From positions 620,001-684,000 of the forward strand of contig NZ_FTMA01000001.1 in NCBI RefSeq assembly GCF_900155985.1: a DNA stretch of 64,000 nucleotides, in the 5' to 3' direction. Numbering within the stretch: position 1 is the stretch's first letter; the number at the start of each line of letters is the position of its first letter. A program made the position numbers and the translations under genes. A model generated the notes under the pieces. That model saw only the letters and a program-made list of their open reading frames with translations. It had not been told where the DNA came from and did no database searches. This document shows positions 28,442 to 36,401 of the stretch, piece by piece. The stretch is from Maribacter ulvicola. GTDB lineage: Bacteria > Bacteroidota > Bacteroidia > Flavobacteriales > Flavobacteriaceae.

Positions 28442-30640
28442 ATGAATACCTACAATTCTACCTACCGTGCAAGTGGTATCTTAATGATACTAGTTTTTAT
28501 GTTCTCAGCAGTGAATATAGTAAAGGGACAAACTTCTAAAGAGCGTTTAAAAATCGCAGCTAATGATAAAAGAATTGAACTAGCGACCTTTAGATCTAAC
28601 TTGGTTTCTGAGTATGCCATTGAAAGAACGCATCTTCAAAAAGTAGCGAAGTTGAATAATTGGAAAATTAAGGAAACCTTGGCCAACGGTAAAAAAATTG
28701 AATTGCAAGGTATTGGTGCAGATGGTAGTCCGCTATATTATGAAACCTATTCTGATCAAGCCGGTTTGGTTTCTAGGGCAAGTACCTTGAATACAGATGG
28801 GTTAATGGGGTTGAATTTAGATGGTGATGGAATGAAAGTTGGAGTTTGGGATGCCGGTGTTGCCTTAGAAAACCATATTGAGTATGCATCTAGAGTATCT
28901 ATTGGTGATGAGAATGCTGAAATTGATACACATGCAACCCATGTTACTGGAAGTATTATTTCTACAGGCCTTAAAAAAGATGCTAAAGGTGTGGCAAATA
29001 AGGCTAGTGTAGTATCTCATGACTGGACCCGAGATAAAATAGAGGTAACCAAGGCTGCGGCCGAAGGACTTCTTTTATCTAACCATTCTTATGGTATTAA
29101 AGCTAGTCGTGTGCCAGATTGGTATTTTGGAGCATACACAAAAGTTGCTCAAGATTGGGACAAGATTATGTATAATGCTCCTTATTACTTAATGGTTACC
29201 GCAGCTGGTAACGCTCAGAAGAGTAGAAATAATGAAACGCCAACGTATGGTAAAACAGCTGATGGATTTGATGTCCTGTTAGGTTTTACCATTGCTAAAA
29301 ACAATATTACCGTTGCGGGTGCAAATTCTAAGATCGATGGAAATGGAAATTTAAAAAATGCAGAGGTTTCTACCTACAGTAGTTTTGGTCCCGTAGATGA
29401 TGGGAGAATTAAGCCAGACTTAGCTGGAAATGGTGGTACTGTACTATCTACAGATGCCGCTAGCAATACAAGTTATGACACTTCTTCAGGAACTTCAATG
29501 GCTACCCCTGGTGTTACGGGTTCACTTTTGTTGTTACAACAGTACCATTATGAATTATATGGCGAATATATGAAAGCTGCTACCCTAAAAGGTTTGGCTT
29601 TGCACACTGCAGATGATATAAAGGCTGTAGGTCCTGATTATAAAATGGGATGGGGAATCATGAATTCTAAAAGCGCAGCCGAGTTACTTAATAATAAGGG
29701 TTTTAGCAGTCATGTGTCTGAAGAGACGTTGCAAAATGGGTCGTCTTATTCTTTTGAGGTGACTGCAGCAGGAAATGAAACGTTGATGGCTTCAATTTCT
29801 TGGACAGATGTAGAGTCTAGTTTTACCAATACCGGTGAACTGAACAACACAACTGCTGCCTTGGTAAATGACCTTGATATTAGAATTACTAAGGACGGAC
29901 AAACTTTTTTACCTTGGAAATTGAATCCTGCAAAGGCTACCAGTGATGCTACTAAAGGGGATAATAAAGTAGATCCTTTTGAAAGAGTTGAAATACCTAA
30001 TGCAAAGGGTACGTATACCATTACGGTTACCCATAAAGGAGAGTTAGTAAATACTATGCAAGATTTTTCATTGATCGTTTCTGGTGTTGCTATGACCACT
30101 TGTTCTATAAATGCCCCAGAAGTAAGCCTTGATGACGCAGAAATGTCTAATGTGACATTATCTTGGAATGCCTCAGAAGATGCACTTTATGAAATTCAGT
30201 ATAAAGCTGTAAACCAGAAAAATTGGGCTACAGAATATATTTCTGTAAATAATTTTAGCTGGAAAGGTTTGGTGTTAGATACTATGTATTCTTTTAGGCT
30301 AAGAACATTCTGTTCTCAAAACATAGCTTCTGAGTTTAGTGAAGTAGCTACGTTTACCTTTAAAGGTGAAGAGACAGAATTAGAGACCTTACATACCTTA
30401 AATGCAGATGCTAAGATTCCGTTCAAGGTGTATCCAAATCCTGCGGTAGATGAAATTCAATTGAATGTGAAAACTTCTGAAAACGCTACCTATAGAATAA
30501 TGAGTACAAGCGGTGTAGCATTAAAGATGGATAAAGCTTCAGATTCTAGAATCAATGTATCTGATTTGCCTTCTGGTTTATATGTATTACAAATTCAGGA
30601 TGCCAATGTAAACAAAAGTGCAAAGTTCTATAAGTATTAA
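28442..30640 (+). CDS. S8 (subtilisin) family protease with type IX sorting domain
   Basis: A 732-residue exported protease. The N-terminal signal covers about residues 1-30. The S8 catalytic residues are Asp137 (VWDAGVALENH), His164 (DTHATHVTG) and Ser352 (SSGTSMATPG), with the oxyanion asparagine in TAAGNAQ near 256. A jelly-roll-like region follows, then a fibronectin type III-like module (about 560-640: SNVTLSWNASEDALYEIQYK). The last 75 residues form a type IX secretion C-terminal signal, with FKVYPNPAVDEIQLNV and LPSGLYVLQI. The protein is therefore probably secreted or surface attached for extracellular proteolysis. Confidence 0.95.
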   Translation: MNTYNSTYRASGILMILVFMFSAVNIVKGQTSKERLKIAANDKRIELATFRSNLVSEYAIERTHLQKVAKLNNWKIKETLANGKKIELQGIGADGSPLYYETYSDQAGLVSRASTLNTDGLMGLNLDGDGMKVGVWDAGVALENHIEYASRVSIGDENAEIDTHATHVTGSIISTGLKKDAKGVANKASVVSHDWTRDKIEVTKAAAEGLLLSNHSYGIKASRVPDWYFGAYTKVAQDWDKIMYNAPYYLMVTAAGNAQKSRNNETPTYGKTADGFDVLLGFTIAKNNITVAGANSKIDGNGNLKNAEVSTYSSFGPVDDGRIKPDLAGNGGTVLSTDAASNTSYDTSSGTSMATPGVTGSLLLLQQYHYELYGEYMKAATLKGLALHTADDIKAVGPDYKMGWGIMNSKSAAELLNNKGFSSHVSEETLQNGSSYSFEVTAAGNETLMASISWTDVESSFTNTGELNNTTAALVNDLDIRITKDGQTFLPWKLNPAKATSDATKGDNKVDPFERVEIPNAKGTYTITVTHKGELVNTMQDFSLIVSGVAMTTCSINAPEVSLDDAEMSNVTLSWNASEDALYEIQYKAVNQKNWATEYISVNNFSWKGLVLDTMYSFRLRTFCSQNIASEFSEVATFTFKGEETELETLHTLNADAKIPFKVYPNPAVDEIQLNVKTSENATYRIMSTSGVALKMDKASDSRINVSDLPSGLYVLQIQDANVNKSAKFYKY

Positions 30641-30646
30641 AAAAAA

Positions 30647-31156
30647 CTATTTAATTCTCCTGGACTGTGTAGTAAAGGATAGGCCTTGTTGACCCACGGT
30701 AGAATTCATTACGCCTTCAAACAATGGCTCAGGACAATCTTTTGGTGCATGCCATTCAAATATAAAGTTAGAACCGGTACCGCCTTCAACGTCCATTTCA
30801 TCTATGATGATTTCAGCAGTTTCTAAAGGAGCCAAATAAATAGGGTGGCTAAAGTAATTCCTCAATGATACGCCATGTGTGTCAAAATACTCAGCCTTTG
30901 TTAGGTATATGGTATCTGCATCACTGGTGTTGCGTAAGCTTACCATAGCTGTTAAATTATGGGTCTTATGCTCAGAACTGCTGTAAATTTGAGAATAGAT
31001 AGATAAATAAGACTTCCCGTACGATAAGGAATCTTTAGCAGGGACGGTCGCTTTTCTTTTCGTCCAGTTTTCAGGATGTATAGAACTTATTTCCTTCTCT
31101 TGCACACAACTGGCGAACAGGGCAAATACAGCAAATAGTAAAATGACTTTTTTCAT
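30647..31156 (-). CDS. DUF3124 lipoprotein
   Basis: A 169-residue predicted lipoprotein, with the leader MKKVILLFAVFALFASCVQE ending in a lipobox (Cys17). The mature part matches DUF3124: YLSIYSQIYSSSEHKTHNLT, MVSLRNTSDADTIYLTKAEY and IDEMDVEGGTGSNFIFEW. The family has no known function; it probably sits in the periplasm or on the outer membrane. The gene is convergent with the S8 protease gene with only 6 bases between stops. Confidence 0.85.
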   Translation of the reverse strand: MKKVILLFAVFALFASCVQEKEISSIHPENWTKRKATVPAKDSLSYGKSYLSIYSQIYSSSEHKTHNLTAMVSLRNTSDADTIYLTKAEYFDTHGVSLRNYFSHPIYLAPLETAEIIIDEMDVEGGTGSNFIFEWHAPKDCPEPLFEGVMNSTVGQQGLSFTTQSRRIK

Positions 31157-31248
31157 AAATATGGTCCGTTTAGAACAAATGGTGGTAATAACAAAATTAA
31201 ACCATTAGTCCTGTTTTTATATCTGCAGATGCTAATTTTAACATGAAG

Positions 31249-31971
31249 CTATTCATAAACTATATTCTTTACCTCCTGATCAGTCAATAGATTTTGATTT
31301 CGTAGTCTTAAATACACTTGGGCAGTGGTGAGGACATCTAACTCGCAATAGGTAACAATGCGCTCTAAATTGTTTTCTTCATAGTATACCACACGCACCA
31401 TACTGCCGTCAATATCTTCTTTTGGCGAAGGTATACCTAATACATGTGCCATTAGTTTTAAGGACGTATAATGCTTATAATCTCCAAACTTCCACAGCTC
31501 CATCGTATCTATATGTGGAACTTCCCATGGTTTTTTACCAAACAGGTCTAGTTTATGAGGTAATGATATGCCGTGTATGATCATACGGCGTGCTATATAG
31601 GGGAAATCAAATTCCTTGCCGTTATGTGCACAAAGTACATGCTTGGTATGATTGAAATGCTCGTCCAATACCTCTTTAAATTCTTGGAGCAATGTGGCTT
31701 CTTCACCGTGAAATGTGGTGATTCTAAAACTACGCATCTCTTTTTGAAATGTAAAGTAGCCTACAGAAATACAGATGATTTTACCGAACTCTGCCCATAT
31801 TCCCGCACGCTCATAAAACTCTTCTGCGGTAGTATCATTTTTACGTTGGTATTGAGATTTGTGTGCCCACAGTTCTTTTGTAGTTTCATCAAGTTGATCA
31901 AACGAGCTCTTTTCAGGTACGGTTTCTATATCTAAAAACAAGATATTTTCAAGATGTATTTTGTCTGGCAT
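31249..31971 (-). CDS. 3'-5' exonuclease, RNase H-like (DNA polymerase B-type exonuclease domain)
   Basis: A 240-residue protein with a DnaQ-like exonuclease fold. The motifs are ILFLDIETVPE (ExoI, with Asp and Glu), CAHNGKEFDFPYIARRM (ExoII), and the YCELDVLTTAQVYLRLR end (ExoIII), as in the predicted polysaccharide-free exonucleases related to the family B polymerase proofreading domain. Length fits the stand-alone bacterial proteins. It is the last core-type gene before the accessory island. An 8-bp inverted repeat (32038-32045 with 32056-32063) lies upstream. Confidence 0.85.
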   Translation of the reverse strand: MPDKIHLENILFLDIETVPEKSSFDQLDETTKELWAHKSQYQRKNDTTAEEFYERAGIWAEFGKIICISVGYFTFQKEMRSFRITTFHGEEATLLQEFKEVLDEHFNHTKHVLCAHNGKEFDFPYIARRMIIHGISLPHKLDLFGKKPWEVPHIDTMELWKFGDYKHYTSLKLMAHVLGIPSPKEDIDGSMVRVVYYEENNLERIVTYCELDVLTTAQVYLRLRNQNLLTDQEVKNIVYE

Positions 31972-32037
31972 AGAAAGGTAAGATACTAATAAGTAGTAAA
32001 TTATGGTAATTTTGCTATTTTGAAAAATTCAATTTAA

Positions 32038-32063
32038 TCTCACATCACATTTAAAATGTGAGA
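32038..32063. repeat. Inverted repeat upstream of the exonuclease gene
   Basis: TCTCACAT (32038-32045) and ATGTGAGA (32056-32063) form an 8-bp hairpin with a 10-base loop, 67 bases upstream of the exonuclease start. It may be an operator or part of the island border. No regulator is assigned. Confidence 0.45.
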
Positions 32064-32145
32064 AGGTTTTAGATGTTTTAAAGGATAATAAGGGTGCGTT
32101 TTAACAGAAAAGATGTGAAGAATAGCGAGAGCATACTAAAAATAA

Positions 32146-32296
32146 CGAACCGACTAAAAGGTTTGTTTTTTACTGTTAGAATGAAATGAGATCTATTGAA
32201 ATTAGCGACAGTAATTGCAATTATATAGACGAAGTGCAACTAGGGTTGAGTTAAATGGATGTTTTAAGTACTTAACAAACCAAGTGGTTTGTTTTT
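32146..32296 (+). repeat. Island repeat, copy 1 (left border)
   Basis: First of three direct copies of a 151-152-bp element (others at 40763-40914 and 44431-44582). Each begins with an imperfect palindrome of the type AACCgACt..GGTTTGTTTTT, carries a central GACAGnAATnGnAAT stretch and ends with the palindrome CAAACCAAGTGGTTTG plus a T run (here 32276-32296). The two palindromic ends and the constant length suggest a REP/BIME- or MITE-like non-autonomous element. This copy lies in the 487-base gene-free stretch 31972-32458, where I see no other feature. Confidence 0.7.
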
Positions 32297-32458
32297 GCTT
32301 TAGTAGAGTAGTGGTTTTTATCGAAACTATACTTCTTATAATTGTGGGAAGCGTTTGCTTATTTTGATATTTATGGTAATGAATTAGGTGATAATTCTTG
32401 AATACAACCCTAGATAAAATAACTAGAAGTAAACTTGTTTGAATATTTCTTTTAATGC

Positions 32459-32764
32459 TTAATAAAAGAAATATTCAATAATAGCTACAGCCCCAATCAT
32501 CAATAATATGGTTAAAATACGTGCACCGTTTAATAGTTTTCCTTTTTTAAATTTAGGAATGTAGATAAAGTGATCTATGAGTAAAAATACTGGGATAATG
32601 GCCAAGGCGGTATAAAGTCCTGAAAAAACTATATATAATTCTATAAAAGATTGGTCTAGTTCTTTACATACTGTAGCCTTTAAATATTTTAATGCCAGAA
32701 TTAAAGCGTAGATAGTTATTGACCATGATAGGATATAAACGGTGATTTTAAAAATTTTTCTCAT
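32459..32764 (-). CDS. Small multi-pass membrane protein, unknown
   Basis: A 101-residue protein with three hydrophobic segments (about residues 8-26, 42-64 and 82-100). I do not recognise a family. No conserved catalytic residues are evident; a single cysteine occurs at CKELDQSF between the first two helices. It is the first minus-strand gene of the accessory island, next to a broken gene at 32805-33111. Its clean start and hydrophobic pattern make it a credible gene. Confidence 0.55.
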   Translation of the reverse strand: MRKIFKITVYILSWSITIYALILALKYLKATVCKELDQSFIELYIVFSGLYTALAIIPVFLLIDHFIYIPKFKKGKLLNGARILTILLMIGAVAIIEYFFY

Positions 32765-32804
32765 AATAACGTATTAACTCGAAATCAGTATTATTGCTTA
32801 AGGC

Positions 32805-33111
32805 TTATGTATTCGCGGGTATTAAGTCTGCATGGAGTTCCTCGTTTTTAGAGTTGCTTGAATCGTCTATTAAGTTAATTTTATATTGTCCTTTCTCGGC
32901 AAGAAAAGAAAATAATTTCATTCTCCCTTTTTTAAAACCGTTAATATGGGTTCTCATAATCGTTAACTTTAGGGGTATTTTTTCTCCCGTATGTATATTA
33001 ACGAAAGTAGATTTGAACCGGTGTATAGGATTTTTTTTAAAATAATTCTCCGCTGTGTGGGCAGTTGCAAATTTTCCCGATTCAATTACTTTAAATGTTT
33101 TTTTTGTTCAT
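32805..33111 (-). pseudogene. Frame-disrupted small gene (A8 tract near start)
   Basis: From the ATG at 33111 the frame runs MNKKN and stops, because an A8 tract (33098-33105) puts the rest out of frame. If one A is skipped the frame reads on for 102 codons to the TAA at 32805, giving MNKKTFKVIESGKFATAH and then a lysine-rich protein with FLAEKGQYKINLIDDSS. That downstream frame has no ATG, GTG or TTG before codon 50 and is free of stops. The gene is either damaged, expressed by slippage, or affected by a homopolymer sequencing error. The family is unknown to me. The plus-strand ORF over the same bases looks like a shadow. Confidence 0.6.
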
Positions 33112-33178
33112 ACGAAAGTGCCTTAATAACGGGTGAAGCAATCTTTTTTCTAACTTAGGGCTATGGGCTGCACTGCTG

Positions 33179-33688
33179 CTATCTCCAATAAACTGGATAT
33201 TTTCTTTTTTTACTAATATTATTAAAAATAAGTGCTATAACAGTAATTACCAAAGCTCCTGTGAATACAGGGTTAATTAAAAACATCAAAGATTCAGCTC
33301 CAAGAATTACAACAATGGGGTTGGCTCCTGCTGGTGGATGCGTTGTTCCTGTCAGTTGCATTACAAATATGGCTAGACCTACCCCTAAAGCTAAGGAGTA
33401 CCATTCATTACCGAACAAATAAAAACAAAGCAAACCAACTAAGGCCGCTACCAAATGTCCGCCTATAATATTTCTAGGTTGGGCCAGTGGACTATTGGGT
33501 ACACCAAAGGCTAAAACACAAGTGGCTCCGAAAGGTGCCATCAAAAAAGGATGGTCTGTATAATATGTTAATAACGAAACAGCGGTTATTGCTAAAAAAC
33601 CACCTAAGCCTGAATAGCTGGAAAACTGAAATCCTAAAGATTTGGGGCTTGTTTCCTTAGTTTTTAGTTTTGACAGGTAATATTTCAT
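33179..33688 (-). CDS. HPP family membrane protein
   Basis: A 169-residue integral membrane protein. The diagnostic HPP motif is in TGTTHPPAGANPIVVIL, preceded by DHPFLMAPFGATCVLAFGVP and QPRNIIGGHLVAALVG; four hydrophobic segments are visible. HPP family members have been linked to nitrite transport in plastids, but the bacterial role is uncertain. The ATG overlaps the TGA of the TetR gene by four bases (ATGA), so the two are translationally coupled and probably controlled together by that regulator. Confidence 0.88.
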   Translation of the reverse strand: MKYYLSKLKTKETSPKSLGFQFSSYSGLGGFLAITAVSLLTYYTDHPFLMAPFGATCVLAFGVPNSPLAQPRNIIGGHLVAALVGLLCFYLFGNEWYSLALGVGLAIFVMQLTGTTHPPAGANPIVVILGAESLMFLINPVFTGALVITVIALIFNNISKKRKYPVYWR

Positions 33689-34218
33689 AAGATATTAGAT
33701 TTTAAATAAGTAATAGTTGTATCTATAATTGTTTGATTTCTGAATATTTGACTCTCGGTAAGGCAAGATTCAAACAACATATATACCAAAAAGGAGGTCT
33801 GTTTATCTTTAATGATTTCATGGAAAAAGTGTTGTAGTTCAAGTTTGTGATTCTTTATAATTTGATAAGAATCAATGTTGTTATACTTTAATTCAGACAA
33901 CATATTTAAGAAAACACATCCTCCAAAGTTTTCTTGATCATTCATAAATTTCAAGTATTCAAATGATTTGATAATTTTTTCTTCAGAAGTATTAGAATTA
34001 ATTACAAAGCTTTGTAGTCCTTGAAACCAATTTAGGTGGCGTTGACTCAGATATTCCGTTGCTAACAAATGTTTAGATGTAAAATGATCATAAAAACTTG
34101 CTTTTGCCACATTGGAATCTCTAATGATTTGATTGACTCCTGTTGAATTGAATCCTTGTTCTCTAAAAAGATTTGAGGCTACCTCTAAAACTCTTTCTTT
34201 TGGATTTGTTTTTTTCAC
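33685..34218 (-). CDS. TetR/AcrR family transcriptional regulator
   Basis: A 177-residue repressor-type regulator. The N-terminal helix-turn-helix reads ERVLEVASNLFREQGFNSTGVNQIIRDS followed by KASFYDHFTSKHLLATEYL, the TetR hallmark. The C-terminal ligand-binding domain is of the TetR_C type with a NFGGCVFLNML stretch. The start is a GTG at 34218. A perfect 9-bp inverted repeat 18 bases upstream (34236-34261) is a likely operator for autoregulation. The gene is first in a two-gene unit with the HPP membrane protein. Confidence 0.92.
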   Translation of the reverse strand: MKKTNPKERVLEVASNLFREQGFNSTGVNQIIRDSNVAKASFYDHFTSKHLLATEYLSQRHLNWFQGLQSFVINSNTSEEKIIKSFEYLKFMNDQENFGGCVFLNMLSELKYNNIDSYQIIKNHKLELQHFFHEIIKDKQTSFLVYMLFESCLTESQIFRNQTIIDTTITYLKSNIL

Positions 34219-34235
34219 AAGGCAAAGATAATATT

Positions 34236-34261
34236 AAAAACAGAACATTCTGTCTGTTTTT
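34236..34261. promoter_or_regulatory. Probable TetR operator
   Basis: AAAAACAGA (34236-34244) and TCTGTTTTT (34253-34261) are perfect 9-bp inverted repeats with an 8-base spacer; inside lies a second overlapping palindrome ACAGAACATTCTGT (34240-34253). Position just upstream of the GTG start is what is expected for autorepression. Confidence 0.6.
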
Positions 34262-34404
34262 ATGTAAAAAAATTTAAATTGTATTTTTCATGAATACAGA
34301 ATGTGGTTATTAATGGTGGCTATATATGTAGCCTGGCCCTTTTTAGGATAGTTATAATTCGCCAAAAAATTGTTAGAGATGGTTACCTTGGTTATAGGAT
34401 ATTA

Positions 34405-34540
34405 TCTTGGCATAAGTTAATAAACCGCCGTATACCTGCCCGTTCTATTCAGGCGGGAGAGACTCGTACGTACGGTGTTCTGAGGGAGTATATTCCGTCA
34501 TTTTATGGCGGAGCTAACTTCTCTATTCGCGGTAGGTTTA
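34405..34540 (+). mobile_element. Group II intron 3'-end-like remnant
   Basis: The plus strand carries AACCGCCGTATAC at 34422-34434 and, after a 22-base hairpin-forming insert, GACTCGTACGTACGGTG at 34461-34475. This resembles a bacterial group II intron domain V split by an insertion. The 17 bases GTCATTTTATGGCGGAG (34497-34513) recur exactly at 36178-36194 in a second remnant. No intron-encoded protein is present. The plus-strand ORF across this region is not a real gene. The 319-base gap 34219-34537 contains nothing else except the TetR operator. Confidence 0.5.
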
Positions 34541-35110
34541 TTTTATCTTTATTTCTTTAACTAAAGAAGTGATAGGTATGGCATAAACGTTTCCGTTGTT
34601 AAGTAAGAAAAGCACATCTTTCGTTTTTCCGATTAATTTTCCTGATTTAATTTCATTGTCTGCTAATTTTATTGAAATATTATTCTGATTACTTATTTTA
34701 TTCTTTGTGTATTTTCCATAATAATCGGCTGACAGATATAAATAAAGGAAGAAACTTATGATAAAAAGTACAATTCTGTATGTTTTATACCAAGATTTAT
34801 TATCAGGTACAAAGTTTGCTTTTGCGTAAGATTTAGGCCATTTGTTTTTCCACAAAGTGTCCAGTTTAATTAATATAGAAACAAATAAAATGGATGCCGT
34901 AGCAAAAAATAGTATATAAAAATCAGAAAAAGGCGCAATTAGAAAATCAAATACATCTGAATAATTAAATATGTTTATGTCAAATTCTGAATATTTTTGG
35001 TAATTAAAAAGCATGCCTATTCCAACAGCAATAATATATGAAGCAGTTATAACTGTTTGTATTTCCTTTATGATTAATTCATAAGTATCTTTTATTAAAC
35101 CTTCTCTCAT
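34538..35110 (-). CDS. Membrane protein, unknown (190 aa)
   Basis: A 190-residue protein with three hydrophobic segments: about residues 18-34, 58-80 and 107-128. A soluble C-terminal part follows (NISIKLADNEIKSGKLIGKT), rich in beta-type residues and ending in VYAIPITSLVKEIKIK. The tail may fold as a small SH3-like sensor domain, but that is a guess. It is a single gene within the accessory island, bounded by group II intron-like fragments on both sides. I do not recognise a family. Confidence 0.65.
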   Translation of the reverse strand: MREGLIKDTYELIIKEIQTVITASYIIAVGIGMLFNYQKYSEFDINIFNYSDVFDFLIAPFSDFYILFFATASILFVSILIKLDTLWKNKWPKSYAKANFVPDNKSWYKTYRIVLFIISFFLYLYLSADYYGKYTKNKISNQNNISIKLADNEIKSGKLIGKTKDVLFLLNNGNVYAIPITSLVKEIKIK

Positions 35111-35170
35111 TTGTATCTATTAATCAGTAAGTTGTCTTATTTGTGGCATCCCAAAAGGTACTACGCACTA

Positions 35171-35240
35171 TTCACATGGTGTGTGCTCACCATGGGTATC
35201 TTTTATTTACTGCAAAGTAGATAATTAATGCAAAGGGTGC
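35171..35240 (+). mobile_element. Group II intron 5'-end-like fragment
   Basis: TTCACATGGTGTGTGCTCA at 35171-35189 is identical to 35943-35961. After it comes a similar AT-rich hairpin (TTTATTTACT.AGTAGATAATTAA). The GTGTG at 35179 would fit the group II intron 5' consensus GUGYG. CATGGTG/CACCATG (35175-35181 with 35188-35194) forms a perfect hairpin in this copy. Similarity to the second copy fades after about 35230. It appears to be a broken piece. Confidence 0.45.
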
Positions 35241-35367
35241 AATTTCATATCCAAATCTGTTCTATCATTGAAAATAGGGATATAAATTGGTCTAACTGTA
35301 TTTAGACTTTATAGACTGTATAACAAGAGGCGAGGAAAATGCCCTTGACCTACTCAACTGGTAGTGG

Positions 35368-35811
35368 TTACTTTTTTAATTCCATATGTAACATTGGATA
35401 TGGTTTTCCGAAAGAATCCAATTCAGAGCGTTTAAGAGTTTCAAATCCGCAATGTTTGTAAAACCCAACTGCTTGTTCATTTTGTTCGTTTACATCAACT
35501 TTTGTTACACCTAAGTGGTCAATTGAATAATCTAATAGTGTTTTTCCAATACTTTTCCCTCTATATTCCGGGTGTATAAATAATATCTCCAAGTTGTGAT
35601 CGGCTACTCCAAGAAAACCAACTATTTTTTTGTCATTATTCCTTATACACCTTAATTCGACTGCATCTAAATAAGTATTTAAAATAAGTGGTTTAAAATA
35701 TTCAATATCTTGCTCTTTTAGGAAGTCATGCGTTGCTCTAACTGAAGATTCCCAAAGTTCAACTACATCTTCATATTCTTTTTTCTCTATCTTATCTATA
35801 TGGTTCGTCAT
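35368..35811 (-). CDS. GNAT acetyltransferase, YjaB-like
   Basis: A 147-residue N-acetyltransferase strongly resembling E. coli YjaB. Shared landmarks include WESSVRATHDFL near the start, the acetyl-CoA binding region LFIHPEYRGKSIGKTLLDY at about 77-95, and VDVNEQNEQAVGFYKHCGFE followed by the DSFGKPYPMLHMEL end. YjaB is reported to be a protein lysine acetyltransferase; the substrate here is unknown. The gene is a single cassette-like unit in the island, flanked by related inverted sequences (TACTGCCAACG before its start, CCACTACCAGTTG at its stop). Confidence 0.9.
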   Translation of the reverse strand: MTNHIDKIEKKEYEDVVELWESSVRATHDFLKEQDIEYFKPLILNTYLDAVELRCIRNNDKKIVGFLGVADHNLEILFIHPEYRGKSIGKTLLDYSIDHLGVTKVDVNEQNEQAVGFYKHCGFETLKRSELDSFGKPYPMLHMELKK

Positions 35812-35815
35812 TTAT

Positions 35816-35850
35816 CTAGTTACTGCCAACGTTTATGTATAAGATCAGTT
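35816..35850. repeat. Cassette-end-like sequence upstream of the GNAT gene
   Basis: CTAGTTACTGCCAACGTT starts five bases upstream of the GNAT ATG, followed by a TATGTATAAGATCAGTTACG stretch. It parallels the ends seen at 38408 and 42719 (AACG, then a TATGTATA-like run, then a -TACG/-AGCG). The mirror sequence at the GNAT stop (35352-35372) suggests the gene is bounded by imperfect inverted repeats. A canonical integron core (GTTRRRY) is not matched. Confidence 0.4.
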
Positions 35851-35942
35851 ACGTATTTGGGTGTGAGGATTTTCCGTTGGAAAATTAAATGTAGCAAACA
35901 CGCACTTTTCTATTGATTTAGTACTAAAATAAGCATTAATTA

Positions 35943-36230
35943 TTCACATGGTGTGTGCTCAGCATGTGCATTAATTAACTACAAAAAAAAGTAGTTAATT
36001 GATCTAGAAGCTGCAAGTCTCTTAGGACTAGGGGTAACGCCCGGAACCATTAGTGAAGTGCAAGGTTGCTGGTGGTGAGGTCAGAACTGAAGGAAGCAGG
36101 ACTACAAAGCTACTTGTTGCCTACGAACAAGAATAGTATATGAAATCCGTGCGTACGGTGGTGCGGGGAAGCACTACGTCATTTTATGGCGGAGCCATCC
36201 TACTCCATTGTGCTAGGTTATTTATTATTA
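35943..36230 (+). mobile_element. Internally deleted group II intron remnant
   Basis: It starts with TTCACATG then GTGTGTGCTCAGCATG (5' GTGTG at 35951). It continues with typical bacterial group II domain I-like sequence (ACGCCCGGAACCATTAG, GGTGGTGAGGTCAGAACTG, GCAGGACTACAAAGC, GCCTACGAACAAGAATAG), then joins directly to a domain V/VI-like end (GTGCGTACGGTGGTGCGGGG at 36149-36168, and 36178-36194 shared with the remnant at 34.5 kb). The total of about 280 bases lacks the reverse transcriptase, so it is immobile on its own. Family assignment is from pattern memory. It occupies most of the 590-base gap 35812-36401. Confidence 0.6.
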
Positions 36231-36401
36231 GGCTTCAATTTTAGTATAGTATGCAACGCTTTATATAACTTATAATAGCCCGTCTTTTCTTCAAGTTCTT
36301 TATATCTTATTTTGATCTTCAAAAGATAAATGACTGTTCTTATCTTAATTTTTCATCAGATTAAGTAAAATAAAATTTTAATTTATGCTCTGATCAAATA
36401 G

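Noticed and set aside
32794-33045. Plus-strand ORF of 83 codons
   Set aside because: It is antisense to a more protein-like minus-strand frame (32805-33111) and shows no recognisable domain.
34303-34560. Plus-strand ORF of 85 codons
   Set aside because: It runs through the group II intron 3'-like remnant and into the end of the minus-strand membrane gene; the translation reflects structured RNA sequence rather than a protein.
36232-36372. Minus-strand open stretch ending in YYKLYKALHTILKLKPNNK
   Set aside because: About 46 codons without an ATG; it could be the last part of a lost gene, but I cannot link it to a family, so I do not list it as a feature.
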